Positions 1 through 4,797 of a stretch of 6,121 nt of DNA are shown one piece after another. The stretch spans positions 1-6,121 of the forward strand of contig NZ_UQGV01000096.1 of the NCBI RefSeq assembly GCF_900540665.1, given 5' to 3'. A program made the translations under genes and the position numbers. The first letter of the stretch is position 1, and each line of letters starts with the position of its first letter. A model generated the notes under the pieces. That model did not search any database. It saw only the letters and a list, made by a program, of their open reading frames with translations, and was not told where the DNA came from. Source of the stretch: an uncultured Catenibacterium sp. GTDB lineage: Bacteria; Bacillota_I; Bacilli_A; Erysipelotrichales; Coprobacillaceae.

Positions 1-14
1 CCCTTTACAAGTGG

Positions 15-68
15 AAACCCCCAATAATTTAAAGCGAGTTTTCTATTGACCCCCCTTAAAAATTAAAG
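15..68. repeat. Two imperfect C-run direct repeats downstream of rlmH
   Basis: ACCCCCAATAATTTAAAG at 17-34 and the related 49-68 segment (ACCCCCC, then TTAAAAATTAAAG) are imperfect copies about 33 bases apart. Runs of five and six Cs are not seen elsewhere in this AT-rich window. Multiple short terminal repeats of this kind occur at the ends of some insertion sequences (IS21 family, for example). No transposase is visible, so the nature of the element is a guess. Confidence 0.35.
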
Positions 69-75
69 GTTCCAT

Positions 76-555
76 CTATTTATGATATGTTTCATTCTTC
101 ATAATCTTAAATGCACGATAAATCTGTTCTACAAGAATCAGACGCATTAATTGATGAGGGAAAGTCATTGGTGAAAAAGATAATTTAAAATCAGCTCGAG
201 TAAGAACATCCTCTCCGTGACCCAAAGATCCACCAATCACAAAATCAATAGTAGAATAACCATCAATCATCTTCTTCTCAATATATTGACTAAAAGACAC
301 TGAATCCATCTCACGTGAAGCAACATCTAACAAAATCATAAAATCATTCTGTTTCACATGATCAAGAATCTTTCTTCCTTCCTTACTTTTCACAAGTGTC
401 TCTTCTGCAAGTGAAGGGTTATTAGGTATCTTTTCATCAGGTACTTCGATCATATCAACATGGGCATAAGCACCAAGTCTTTTAACATACTCTTGTACAC
501 CATCTCTTAAATATTTTTTTTTTAACTTACCTACAGTAATAATCTTAATGTTCAT
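76..555 (-). CDS. rlmH: 23S rRNA (pseudouridine(1915)-N(3))-methyltransferase RlmH
   Basis: RlmH is a small SPOUT-class methyltransferase. It uses S-adenosylmethionine to methylate pseudouridine 1915 in helix 69 of 23S rRNA on assembled 70S ribosomes. The protein read here has 159 residues, the usual family length. Visible family marks are the N-terminal MNIKIITVGK, the cofactor-loop VIGGSLG at 106-112, SPMTFPHQLMR at 128-138, EQIYRAFKI at 143-151 and the terminal YHK. The residue before YHK is Thr; many relatives have Pro there, and S. aureus has Ala. An upstream in-frame ATG at 610-612 would add 19 residues unlike the family. The ATG at 553-555 is preferred because AGGAGG sits five bases before it. 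The gene overlaps the 3' end of walJ by 11 bases, so it is probably translated by coupling. No clear terminator follows it. Confidence 0.95.
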   Translation of the reverse strand: MNIKIITVGKLKKKYLRDGVQEYVKRLGAYAHVDMIEVPDEKIPNNPSLAEETLVKSKEGRKILDHVKQNDFMILLDVASREMDSVSFSQYIEKKMIDGYSTIDFVIGGSLGHGEDVLTRADFKLSFSPMTFPHQLMRLILVEQIYRAFKIMKNETYHK

Positions 556-1297
556 ATCTTCCTCCTGAAACAACTGATGATTGACTTGCTGCTTTGATCT
601 TCCCTTGATCAAATGTCATCTTTTCTTCATCAAATATAGAATAATAAGTCTCCAATGCCTTTTCTTTCGTATTGGCATCCTGTGATAAATGGGCCAGTAC
701 AATCTCTTTCGTATTCTCACCAATCACATCACACATTAAATGAGCACTGTACTCATTATTTAAATGTCCCGTATCGCCCATAATTCTATTCTTTAAAGAA
801 AAAGGACGACGTGTAGCCATCAACATCCCTATATCATGATTAGACTCTATAATATAATAATTCAAGTTGTGAATAAGTTCTTTATTCTTCTGTGACACAT
901 ATCCTGTATCTGTCATATAAAGAAGTGTTTCATTACCTTTGAATATAAATCCAATAGGATTAGTCGCATCATGCGAAACACGTAATACATAAACTTCTAT
1001 ATCACCAAAAGTATAACTTGTATAAGGAATAAGTTCATGATCCTCATCTAGATCCTCAATATTACCTTTTGCGGTATATACCATCTCTTTATCAAATATA
1101 TGTATATTCTTATTATGATCTGTATGATCATGGGTTAATAAGACATAATCTATATCATTTATTGTATATCCAATCTCTTTGAGTCGATAGACAAGCTGTT
1201 TCTTAGAGATACCACAATCTATTAATATGCCTGTTGTTTTTTCTACAATAAATGTGCTGTTTCCTTTAGAACCACTTGCTAAAACATGGTATTCCAT
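545..1297 (-). CDS. walJ: MBL-fold metallo-hydrolase, WalJ/YycJ-like
   Basis: This is a 250-residue protein with the metallo-beta-lactamase fold. Family marks are LASGSKGNS at 6-14, the metal-binding THDHTDH at 55-61, SHD at 108-110, TDTGYV at 129-134, ESNHD at 151-155, GHLNNE at 177-182 and LAHLSQD at 201-207. These match B. subtilis YycJ (WalJ), which is encoded with the WalRK cell-wall two-component system. WalJ relatives are thought to act as exonuclease-like hydrolases coordinating replication and division, but the biochemical role is not settled. The start at 1295-1297 is chosen because GAGGTGG lies just upstream. The earlier ATG at 1313-1315 has no such site and falls at the predicted transcription start. 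Proximity to rlmH is also seen in Bacillus and Staphylococcus; the intervening htrC of those genomes is absent here. The walRK genes are not next to it in this window. Confidence 0.9.
   Translation of the reverse strand: MEYHVLASGSKGNSTFIVEKTTGILIDCGISKKQLVYRLKEIGYTINDIDYVLLTHDHTDHNKNIHIFDKEMVYTAKGNIEDLDEDHELIPYTSYTFGDIEVYVLRVSHDATNPIGFIFKGNETLLYMTDTGYVSQKNKELIHNLNYYIIESNHDIGMLMATRRPFSLKNRIMGDTGHLNNEYSAHLMCDVIGENTKEIVLAHLSQDANTKEKALETYYSIFDEEKMTFDQGKIKAASQSSVVSGGRYEH
561..566 (-). promoter_or_regulatory. Ribosome binding site that sets the rlmH start
   Basis: On the minus strand this reads AGGAGG, followed by five bases and the ATG at 553-555. It lies inside the last codons of walJ. It identifies the internal ATG, not the earlier in-frame ATG at 610-612, as the rlmH start. 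Confidence 0.85.
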
Positions 1298-1300
1298 AAT

Positions 1301-1307
1301 CCACCTC
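1301..1307 (-). promoter_or_regulatory. Ribosome binding site that sets the walJ start
   Basis: On the minus strand this reads GAGGTGG, three to four bases before the ATG at 1295-1297. The spacing is a little short, but the other in-frame ATG at 1313-1315 has no purine-rich site before it. Confidence 0.6.
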
Positions 1308-1317
1308 TTTCCCATGC

Positions 1318-1326
1318 ATTATAGCA
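1318..1326 (-). promoter_or_regulatory. Extended -10 promoter for walJ-rlmH
   Basis: The minus strand reads TGC TATAAT, a full extended -10 element. The hexamer 17 bases upstream (TTATTG) is a poor -35, as is common for extended -10 promoters. The predicted transcript starts near 1311, giving a leader of about 14 bases before the walJ ATG. This position also argues against the upstream ATG at 1315. Confidence 0.6.
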
Positions 1327-1331
1327 CATCT

Positions 1332-1348
1332 CTTTATTTACAATAAAG
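1332..1348. repeat. Perfect 17-base palindrome between divergent promoters
   Basis: CTTTATT, a TAC centre and AATAAAG form perfect 7-base arms. The palindrome lies just upstream of the walJ -10 element, where its -35 would sit, and about 25 bases before the plus-strand -10 at 1377. It could be an operator for a divergent control region, but no binding protein can be named from the sequence. Confidence 0.45.
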
Positions 1349-1352
1349 TTTC

Positions 1353-1382
1353 TTACATATTCTTTTGGACTTGTGATAAAAT
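1353..1382 (+). promoter_or_regulatory. Probable promoter of the cytidylate-kinase-like gene
   Basis: TTACAT at 1353-1358, an 18-base spacer and TAAAAT at 1377-1382 preceded by TGA form an extended -10 type promoter. The expected start near 1389 leaves a leader of about 20 bases containing the AAGGAGGA site at 1393-1400. A competing pair, TTGGAC (1365) with TATAGA (1388), would start transcription inside the ribosome binding site and is less likely. Confidence 0.45.
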
Positions 1383-1409
1383 AAACTTATAGAAGGAGGA
1401 ATTTGTCTT

Positions 1410-1988
1410 ATGCCTAAAATTATTACAATCGCAAGAGAATATGGTTCTGGAGGACGTATCATAGCACAGAAAGTCGCAGATCTTTTAGGACTTGTTTATT
1501 ACGATAACCAGATTATTGATTTAGCTGCACAGGAATTGGGATTTGATATTGAAACAATCAGGAAAGCAGCTCAGGAAAAGAGTTCAGGATTCCTATATGG
1601 AATGGCTGGAGGCACTTTCCAGATGCCTTTAAATGATCAGGTTTTCGCAACACAATCTAAAATCATTCGTCATCTTGCAAGTAACGATTCATGTATCATA
1701 GTAAATGGATGTGCTGATTATATTCTTGAAGATTATGATCAAGTATTAAGAGTCTTTGTTCATGCACCTCTTGAGTCACGTATTAAAAGAGTAGAAGAAG
1801 AATACAAAGAAGAACATGAAAATACCAAGAAGTATGTTATTTCAAGAGATAAGAAGAGATCTAACTACTATAATTACTACACAACTAATAAATGGGGTCA
1901 GTTAAAGAATTTTGATTTAACTATTAATAGTGATTATGGTTTAGATGAAGCAGCAGAAATTATTGCGGAAATGTATAAGAAATTATAA
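1410..1988 (+). CDS. Cytidylate kinase-like family protein (AAA_26 type)
   Basis: This 192-residue P-loop protein belongs to the Firmicute family annotated as cytidylate kinase-like. The N-terminus has IITIAREYGSGGR at 4-16, which is the family's nucleotide-binding loop with GSGGR in place of the classical GKS/T. Next come YYDNQII at 30-36, the segment IIVNGCADYIL at 96-106, a basic lid-like stretch with RDKKRSNYYNYYT at 146-158, and a C-terminal INSDYGLDEAAEII at 172-185. These are family hallmarks. True CMP kinase activity is not established for this family, and the housekeeping cmk gene is normally separate. One oddity is that relatives as I know them read VGRCADY where this protein has VNGCADY, so an Arg at the site is missing. 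The start is supported by AAGGAGGA nine bases upstream. It is a single-gene unit ended by a hairpin. Confidence 0.85.
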   Translation: MPKIITIAREYGSGGRIIAQKVADLLGLVYYDNQIIDLAAQELGFDIETIRKAAQEKSSGFLYGMAGGTFQMPLNDQVFATQSKIIRHLASNDSCIIVNGCADYILEDYDQVLRVFVHAPLESRIKRVEEEYKEEHENTKKYVISRDKKRSNYYNYYTTNKWGQLKNFDLTINSDYGLDEAAEIIAEMYKKL

Positions 1989-1992
1989 TACT

Positions 1993-2025
1993 AAGGCTGT
2001 AATAGGTGATCTATTGCAGCTTTAT
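1993..2025 (+). terminator. Hairpin after the cytidylate-kinase-like gene
   Basis: The arms are 1993-2005 and 2011-2023 with a GTGAT loop. They form a 13-pair stem that includes two G-U pairs. Only CTTTAT follows, so the T-tract is short and termination may be incomplete. It starts five bases after the stop codon. Confidence 0.55.
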
Positions 2026-2047
2026 CCTATTAGAGATAGAAAAAATA

Positions 2048-2056
2048 TGCTAGAAT
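2048..2056 (+). promoter_or_regulatory. Extended -10 promoter of the cyclophilin gene
   Basis: TGC TAGAAT is an extended -10 element. No good -35 is seen 16-18 bases upstream. Transcription would start near 2063, leaving a short leader with AAAGGAG at 2072-2078, seven bases before the ATG. Confidence 0.5.
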
Positions 2057-2085
2057 AAAGAGAAATCAAATAAAGGAGAATAATC

Positions 2086-2571
2086 ATGGAAAAAATCTTA
2101 TTTGAAATTGAAATGCAGGATGGCAATGTAATGAAGGGTGAATTATATCCTGAAGTAGCACCTATCACTGTAGAAAACTTTGTTAACTTAATTAAAAATA
2201 ACTTCTTTGATGGATTAATCTTCCATCGTGTTATCCCAGGGTTCATGATCCAGGGTGGTGGATATGATACTGATATGAAAGAACATCCAGCAGCATCTAT
2301 CAAAGGTGAATTCGCATCTAATGGTGTAACTAATAATCTTAAGCATACAAGAGGTGTTTTATCAATGGCAAGAACAATGGTTAAGGACTCTGCTTCTTCT
2401 CAGTTCTTTATTATGCATGCTGATGCACCACATCTAGATGGAGATTATGCTGCTTTTGGTTTAATCACTGAAGGATTAGAAGAAGTAGACAAGATTGCGA
2501 ATGTTAAAAGATCACCTTGGAATGATATGCCTAATGAACCACAGGTTATCAAGACAATGAAATTATTATAA
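2086..2571 (+). CDS. Peptidyl-prolyl cis-trans isomerase, cyclophilin type
   Basis: This 161-residue single-domain cyclophilin is expected to be cytoplasmic because no signal peptide or membrane segment is visible. It catalyses cis-trans isomerisation of X-Pro bonds during protein folding. The fold is complete. It has the entry strand with VAPITVENF at 24-32, the active-site block FHRVIPGFMIQGG at 46-58 with the catalytic Arg at 48 (equivalent to Arg55 of human CypA), VLSMAR at 91-96, SASSQFFI at 102-109 and LDGDYAAFG at 117-125. The Trp that contributes to cyclosporin binding in CypA is His116 here, as in many bacterial cyclophilins, so weak drug binding is likely. It appears to be transcribed alone, from its own promoter. 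The symbol ppiB would be a reasonable label, but paralogues cannot be told apart from this window. Confidence 0.93.
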   Translation: MEKILFEIEMQDGNVMKGELYPEVAPITVENFVNLIKNNFFDGLIFHRVIPGFMIQGGGYDTDMKEHPAASIKGEFASNGVTNNLKHTRGVLSMARTMVKDSASSQFFIMHADAPHLDGDYAAFGLITEGLEEVDKIANVKRSPWNDMPNEPQVIKTMKLL

Positions 2572-2579
2572 AAAAACTG

Positions 2580-2607
2580 TTGCGAAATATTGAAATCTTG
2601 ATACAAT
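2580..2607 (+). promoter_or_regulatory. Strong predicted promoter just after the cyclophilin gene
   Basis: TTGCGA (2580-2585), a 16-base spacer and TACAAT (2602-2607) preceded by TGA form a good sigma-A promoter with extended -10. The predicted start is about 2613-2615. The next strong feature is a terminator only some 15 bases downstream, so this promoter may drive a very short RNA or a leader. Confidence 0.5.
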
Positions 2608-2627
2608 ATAGTACTGACAGTAAATCT

Positions 2628-2655
2628 AGGCTATTCTTTGTGAATAGCTTTTTTT
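2628..2655 (+). terminator. Intrinsic terminator downstream of the cyclophilin gene
   Basis: GCTATTC at 2630-2636 and GAATAGC at 2642-2648 form a perfect 7-pair stem. It extends with a G-U and an A-U pair, has a five-base loop, and is followed by seven Ts (2649-2655). It ends the cyclophilin transcript and any RNA from the promoter at 2580-2607. An outer pair of repeats (2613-2619 with 2658-2664) encloses it. Confidence 0.85.
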
Positions 2656-2723
2656 GTTGTCAGTTACGAATCAATGCCCAAAAGTATATTAATGAAATTG
2701 ACACATTATCAAGACATTCTTTA

Positions 2724-2751
2724 GAAATAATACTAAATTAGTAGTAATTTC
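2724..2751. repeat. Imperfect inverted repeat upstream of the GyrI-like gene
   Basis: A perfect 13-base core, TACTAA-A-TTAGTA at 2731-2743, sits inside a longer imperfect repeat whose ends are GAAAT (2724-2728) and ATTTC (2747-2751). It overlaps the expected -35 position of the promoter with TATAAT at 2765-2770. It is therefore a candidate operator for that gene. Confidence 0.45.
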
Positions 2752-2764
2752 ATCTGAATTTTTG

Positions 2765-2770
2765 TATAAT
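2765..2770 (+). promoter_or_regulatory. Probable -10 box of the GyrI-like gene
   Basis: A perfect TATAAT has no good -35 at the right distance (TAGTAA at 2742-2747 is poor), which would suit an activated promoter. Transcription would begin near 2777, just before the ribosome binding site AAAGGAGG at 2784-2791. A second candidate upstream is a perfect TTGACA at 2698-2703 with TAGAAA at 2722-2727 (18-base spacer). Confidence 0.45.
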
Positions 2771-2783
2771 GTTTACGTTTAAG

Positions 2784-2791
2784 AAAGGAGG
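2784..2791 (+). promoter_or_regulatory. Ribosome binding site that sets the GyrI-like start
   Basis: AAAGGAGG sits seven bases before the ATG at 2799-2801. An earlier in-frame ATG at 2769-2771 overlaps the TATAAT box and would place this Shine-Dalgarno sequence inside the coding region, so it is rejected. Confidence 0.85.
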
Positions 2792-2798
2792 CACCGTA

Positions 2799-3422
2799 AT
2801 GAAGGAAGGTATACGTAAAGAGTATAAGAAACAATATGATGCGTCAACAAAGAAGATTGATATCGTTGATGTCCCAGAATTCAATTTCATCATGCTTGAT
2901 GGAATCGGTAATCCTGAAGTAGAAGAGTTCCATTTAAAGTCAAAAGCTCTTCGAATCATGTCAGCTGAAATTAGAGAGTATTTTAAACAGGAAAAGAATC
3001 TTGTTTACCTTATTTCACCGCTAGAAGGATTATGGGACACATATGATAATTCTAAGTTTGACGTCACTCGTAAGAAGATGATCAAGTTTACATTGATGAT
3101 GGCACAGCCAAAGCTTCTAGATCCTAATACATTTGAAATTATTAAACAGAAAGCAGCTAACAAAAAGGATAATCCTTATATTGTAGATATATATCTTAAG
3201 AGGATGACTGAAGGACATTGCGTACAGATGCTACATAAGGGTGCTTATAATACTGAAATCAATACAACTAAGCAGATCATGGAATTCATCACTATCCAGA
3301 ATATGCGTTTAGAAGGATTCCATCATGAAATCTACTTAAATGATTATGAAAAGACACCAAGTGAAAAACTGAAAACAATAGTTCGTTATGCGATTGCAGA
3401 AGATGGAGAAGGAGCTTTTTAG
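2799..3422 (+). CDS. GyrI-like small-molecule-binding domain protein (COG4832 type)
   Basis: This 207-residue stand-alone GyrI-like (SRA-fold) protein has no DNA-binding domain. Visible family marks are the N-terminal KEYKKQYDAS at 7-16, NFIMLDGIGNP at 29-39, the characteristic SPLEGLWD at 73-80, a middle block with MMAQP at 100-104, the segment MLHKGAYNTE at 144-153 and the C-terminal EIYLNDYEKTPSEKLKTIVR at 177-196. Proteins of this group bind bulky cationic or aromatic small molecules. Some members, including a Listeria protein, hydrolyse cyclopropane-bearing DNA-alkylating natural products. Whether this protein is a sensor, a sequestering protein or an enzyme cannot be read from the sequence. 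It has its own promoter region with a palindrome. Its stop codon lies inside the loop and stem of the terminator that follows. Confidence 0.85.
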   Translation: MKEGIRKEYKKQYDASTKKIDIVDVPEFNFIMLDGIGNPEVEEFHLKSKALRIMSAEIREYFKQEKNLVYLISPLEGLWDTYDNSKFDVTRKKMIKFTLMMAQPKLLDPNTFEIIKQKAANKKDNPYIVDIYLKRMTEGHCVQMLHKGAYNTEINTTKQIMEFITIQNMRLEGFHHEIYLNDYEKTPSEKLKTIVRYAIAEDGEGAF

Positions 3423-3436
3423 CTCCTTCTTTTTTT
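3407..3436 (+). terminator. Intrinsic terminator overlapping the end of the GyrI-like gene
   Basis: AGAAGGAGCT at 3407-3416 and AGCTCCTTCT at 3421-3430 form a perfect ten-pair stem with a TTTT loop, followed by six more Ts to 3436. The TAG stop (3420-3422) is part of the loop and the 3' arm. The ribosome binding site of the exonuclease gene starts at the very next base. Confidence 0.9.
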
Positions 3437-3448
3437 GAGGAGGAAAAT

Positions 3449-4195
3449 ATGAAATACGTATCATGGAATGTAAATGGCATTCGTGCCTGTTTAAAGAAAG
3501 GATTTTTAGAGAGCTTTAAATCATTGGATGCTGATATTTTTGCTTTGCAGGAAACAAAGGCGCAAAAGGATCAGATTGATTTAGATATTCCTGGTTATAC
3601 ACTTTATACCAATGATGCAATTAAGAAAGGCTATAGTGGAACTGCAGTACTGACTAGAATTAAGCCTTTATCTGTATCTTATGGAATGGGGATAGAGGAA
3701 CATGATCAGGAAGGAAGAGTTATTACATTAGAGTTTGAAGACTATTACTTTGTAACATGTTATACGCCTAATTCTAAAAAAGAGCTTGCTAGAATCGATT
3801 ATCGTATGGAATGGGAAGATGCATTCCTTGCCTATCTAGATGGTCTCAATAAGCCTATAATCCTTTGTGGAGACCTCAATGTAGCTCATAATGAAATAGA
3901 CTTAAAGAATCCTTCATCCAACCATCATAATGCAGGATTCTCTGATCAGGAACGTAGCAAGATGACAGAACTCTTATCACACGGCTATATTGATACATTC
4001 AGATATTTATATCCGGATAAACAGGATGCTTATACATGGTGGAGTTATATGTTTAAATCAAGAGAAAGAAATGCTGGATGGAGAATTGACTATTTTATTG
4101 TCTCTGAATCATTGAAAGAGAGAATAAAAGAGAGTTTAATATACAGTGATATATTGGGTAGCGATCACTGCCCAATCGGATTGGAGATGGAATAA
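3449..4195 (+). CDS. xth: Exodeoxyribonuclease III / AP endonuclease
   Basis: This 248-residue enzyme belongs to the exonuclease III/APE1 family of base-excision repair. It incises DNA 5' to abasic sites and removes 3' blocking groups, using a divalent metal. The catalytic set is complete by comparison with APE1: Asn7 in SWNVNGIRA, Glu35 in LQETK, Tyr105 in CYTPNS, Asp142 and Asn144 in CGDLNVAHNEIDL, Asp214 in GWRIDYF, and Asp239-His240 in GSDHCPIG. NAGFSDQER at 161-169 and YTWWSY at 195-200 are also typical. The length is standard for the short bacterial form (ExoA-like). The ATG is preceded by GAGGAGGA. No promoter space exists between the upstream terminator and this site, so expression must come from read-through or from a promoter inside the preceding gene. 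It is followed one base later by the phosphodiesterase gene. Confidence 0.96.
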   Translation: MKYVSWNVNGIRACLKKGFLESFKSLDADIFALQETKAQKDQIDLDIPGYTLYTNDAIKKGYSGTAVLTRIKPLSVSYGMGIEEHDQEGRVITLEFEDYYFVTCYTPNSKKELARIDYRMEWEDAFLAYLDGLNKPIILCGDLNVAHNEIDLKNPSSNHHNAGFSDQERSKMTELLSHGYIDTFRYLYPDKQDAYTWWSYMFKSRERNAGWRIDYFIVSESLKERIKESLIYSDILGSDHCPIGLEME

Positions 4196-4196
4196 A

Positions 4197-4739
4197 ATGA
4201 AACTAATGATCATATCAGATATTCATGGTTCTTATAATGACCTAGAAAAAGTAATGCATTATTTTGATGAAGAACAGCCTGATCGTTTAATCATCCTAGG
4301 AGATATCTTATATCATGGACCTAGAAATGACTTGCCAGAAGGCTATGCTCCTAAAAAGTGTATCCCTCTATTAAATCAGTATAAAGATCAAATTCTTGCA
4401 GTAAGAGGAAATTGTGATGCTGAAGTAGACCAGATGGTTTTAGATTTCCCTATGAGAAGTGATTATGCATTATTAAATGTAGATGGACATGACTTCTATA
4501 TTACTCATGGACATCTTTATAATAAAGACAATATGCCTTATTTAAAGAAGGGTGATGTTTTCCTTTATGGACATTATCATGTTCCTGTATTTGAAGACCA
4601 TGGTTTCTATACAGTGAATCCAAACTCTATTTCTTTACCAAAACAGGGTGTAAAAAGCTTCTTAGTTTATGAAAATGAAACATTCACACTCTATAATTTA
4701 GAACATGAAGAGATTTGGAGTAAAAAAATCACAAAATAG
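4197..4739 (+). CDS. yfcE: YfcE-like metallophosphodiesterase
   Basis: This 180-residue calcineurin-like phosphoesterase closely resembles E. coli YfcE, a manganese-dependent phosphodiesterase shown to act on artificial phosphodiesters; its natural substrate is unknown. Metal-binding motifs are all present: SDIHGS at 7-12, LGDILYHGPRN at 34-44, RGNCDAEVDQM at 70-80, THGHL at 103-107 and GHYHVP at 125-130. The family LPEGYAP (46-52) and VNPNSISLPK (140-149) are also there. The start is placed at the ATG one base after the TAA of the exonuclease gene. The only ribosome site is GGAG at 4183-4186, ten bases away, so translation is probably coupled to xth. A longer reading frame from 4146 would overlap xth and add residues unlike the family. 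No strong terminator follows. Confidence 0.93.
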   Translation: MKLMIISDIHGSYNDLEKVMHYFDEEQPDRLIILGDILYHGPRNDLPEGYAPKKCIPLLNQYKDQILAVRGNCDAEVDQMVLDFPMRSDYALLNVDGHDFYITHGHLYNKDNMPYLKKGDVFLYGHYHVPVFEDHGFYTVNPNSISLPKQGVKSFLVYENETFTLYNLEHEEIWSKKITK

Positions 4740-4763
4740 GCAATTATACAGTGAATTCTTTTT

Positions 4764-4780
4764 AAAAGTATGGTATTTTT
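4764..4780 (-). promoter_or_regulatory. Candidate GntR operator in the gntR leader (O1)
   Basis: On the minus strand this reads AAAAATACCATACTTTT. It matches 15 of 17 positions of the plus-strand sequence at 5703-5719 in front of the PTS gene. On the plus strand it forms near-palindromic arms AAAAGTA / TATTTTT around TGG and covers a likely extended -10 (TGGTATTTT, 4771-4779). This suggests autoregulation. Confidence 0.5.
4771..4779 (+). promoter_or_regulatory. Possible extended -10 promoter for gntR
   Basis: TGG TATTTT is a weak extended -10. The hexamer 17 bases upstream (GTGAAT) is a poor -35. Read-through from yfcE is also possible because no good terminator separates the genes. Confidence 0.3.
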
Positions 4781-4783
4781 AAT

Positions 4784-4793
4784 AAGGAGGTGG
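4784..4793 (+). promoter_or_regulatory. Strong ribosome binding site before a GTG start
   Basis: AAGGAGGTGG is almost a full complement of the 16S rRNA tail and lies about five bases before the GTG at 4798-4800. It fixes this non-ATG start codon. Confidence 0.85.
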
Positions 4794-4797
4794 TTTT

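Noticed and set aside
556..612. A longer rlmH from the ATG at 610-612
   Set aside because: The extra 19 residues are unlike RlmH and lie wholly within walJ. The internal ATG at 553-555 has AGGAGG before it and gives the standard 159 residues.
1298..1315. A longer walJ from the ATG at 1313-1315
   Set aside because: There is no ribosome site, it falls at the predicted transcription start, and family alignment begins at MEYHVLASGS.
2022..2303. Minus-strand open frame of 93 codons across the cyclophilin gene
   Set aside because: It is antisense to a clear cyclophilin, with no ribosome site or recognisable domain. It is a frame shadow.
2750..2959. Minus-strand open frame of 69 codons across the start of the GyrI-like gene
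   Set aside because: It is antisense to a supported gene, of low complexity, and has no translation signal.
3292..3480. Minus-strand open frame of 62 codons over the GyrI-like/xth junction
   Set aside because: It reads through a terminator hairpin and two real genes and shows no protein family features.
4146..4196. Upstream extension of the YfcE-like gene overlapping xth
   Set aside because: The added residues are translated from another frame of xth. The family N-terminus MKLMIISDIHGS begins exactly at 4197.
4740..4783. Terminator after the YfcE-like gene
   Set aside because: The only hairpin is AAAAGTA/TATTTTT with no GC pairs. It is better explained as a protein-binding site.
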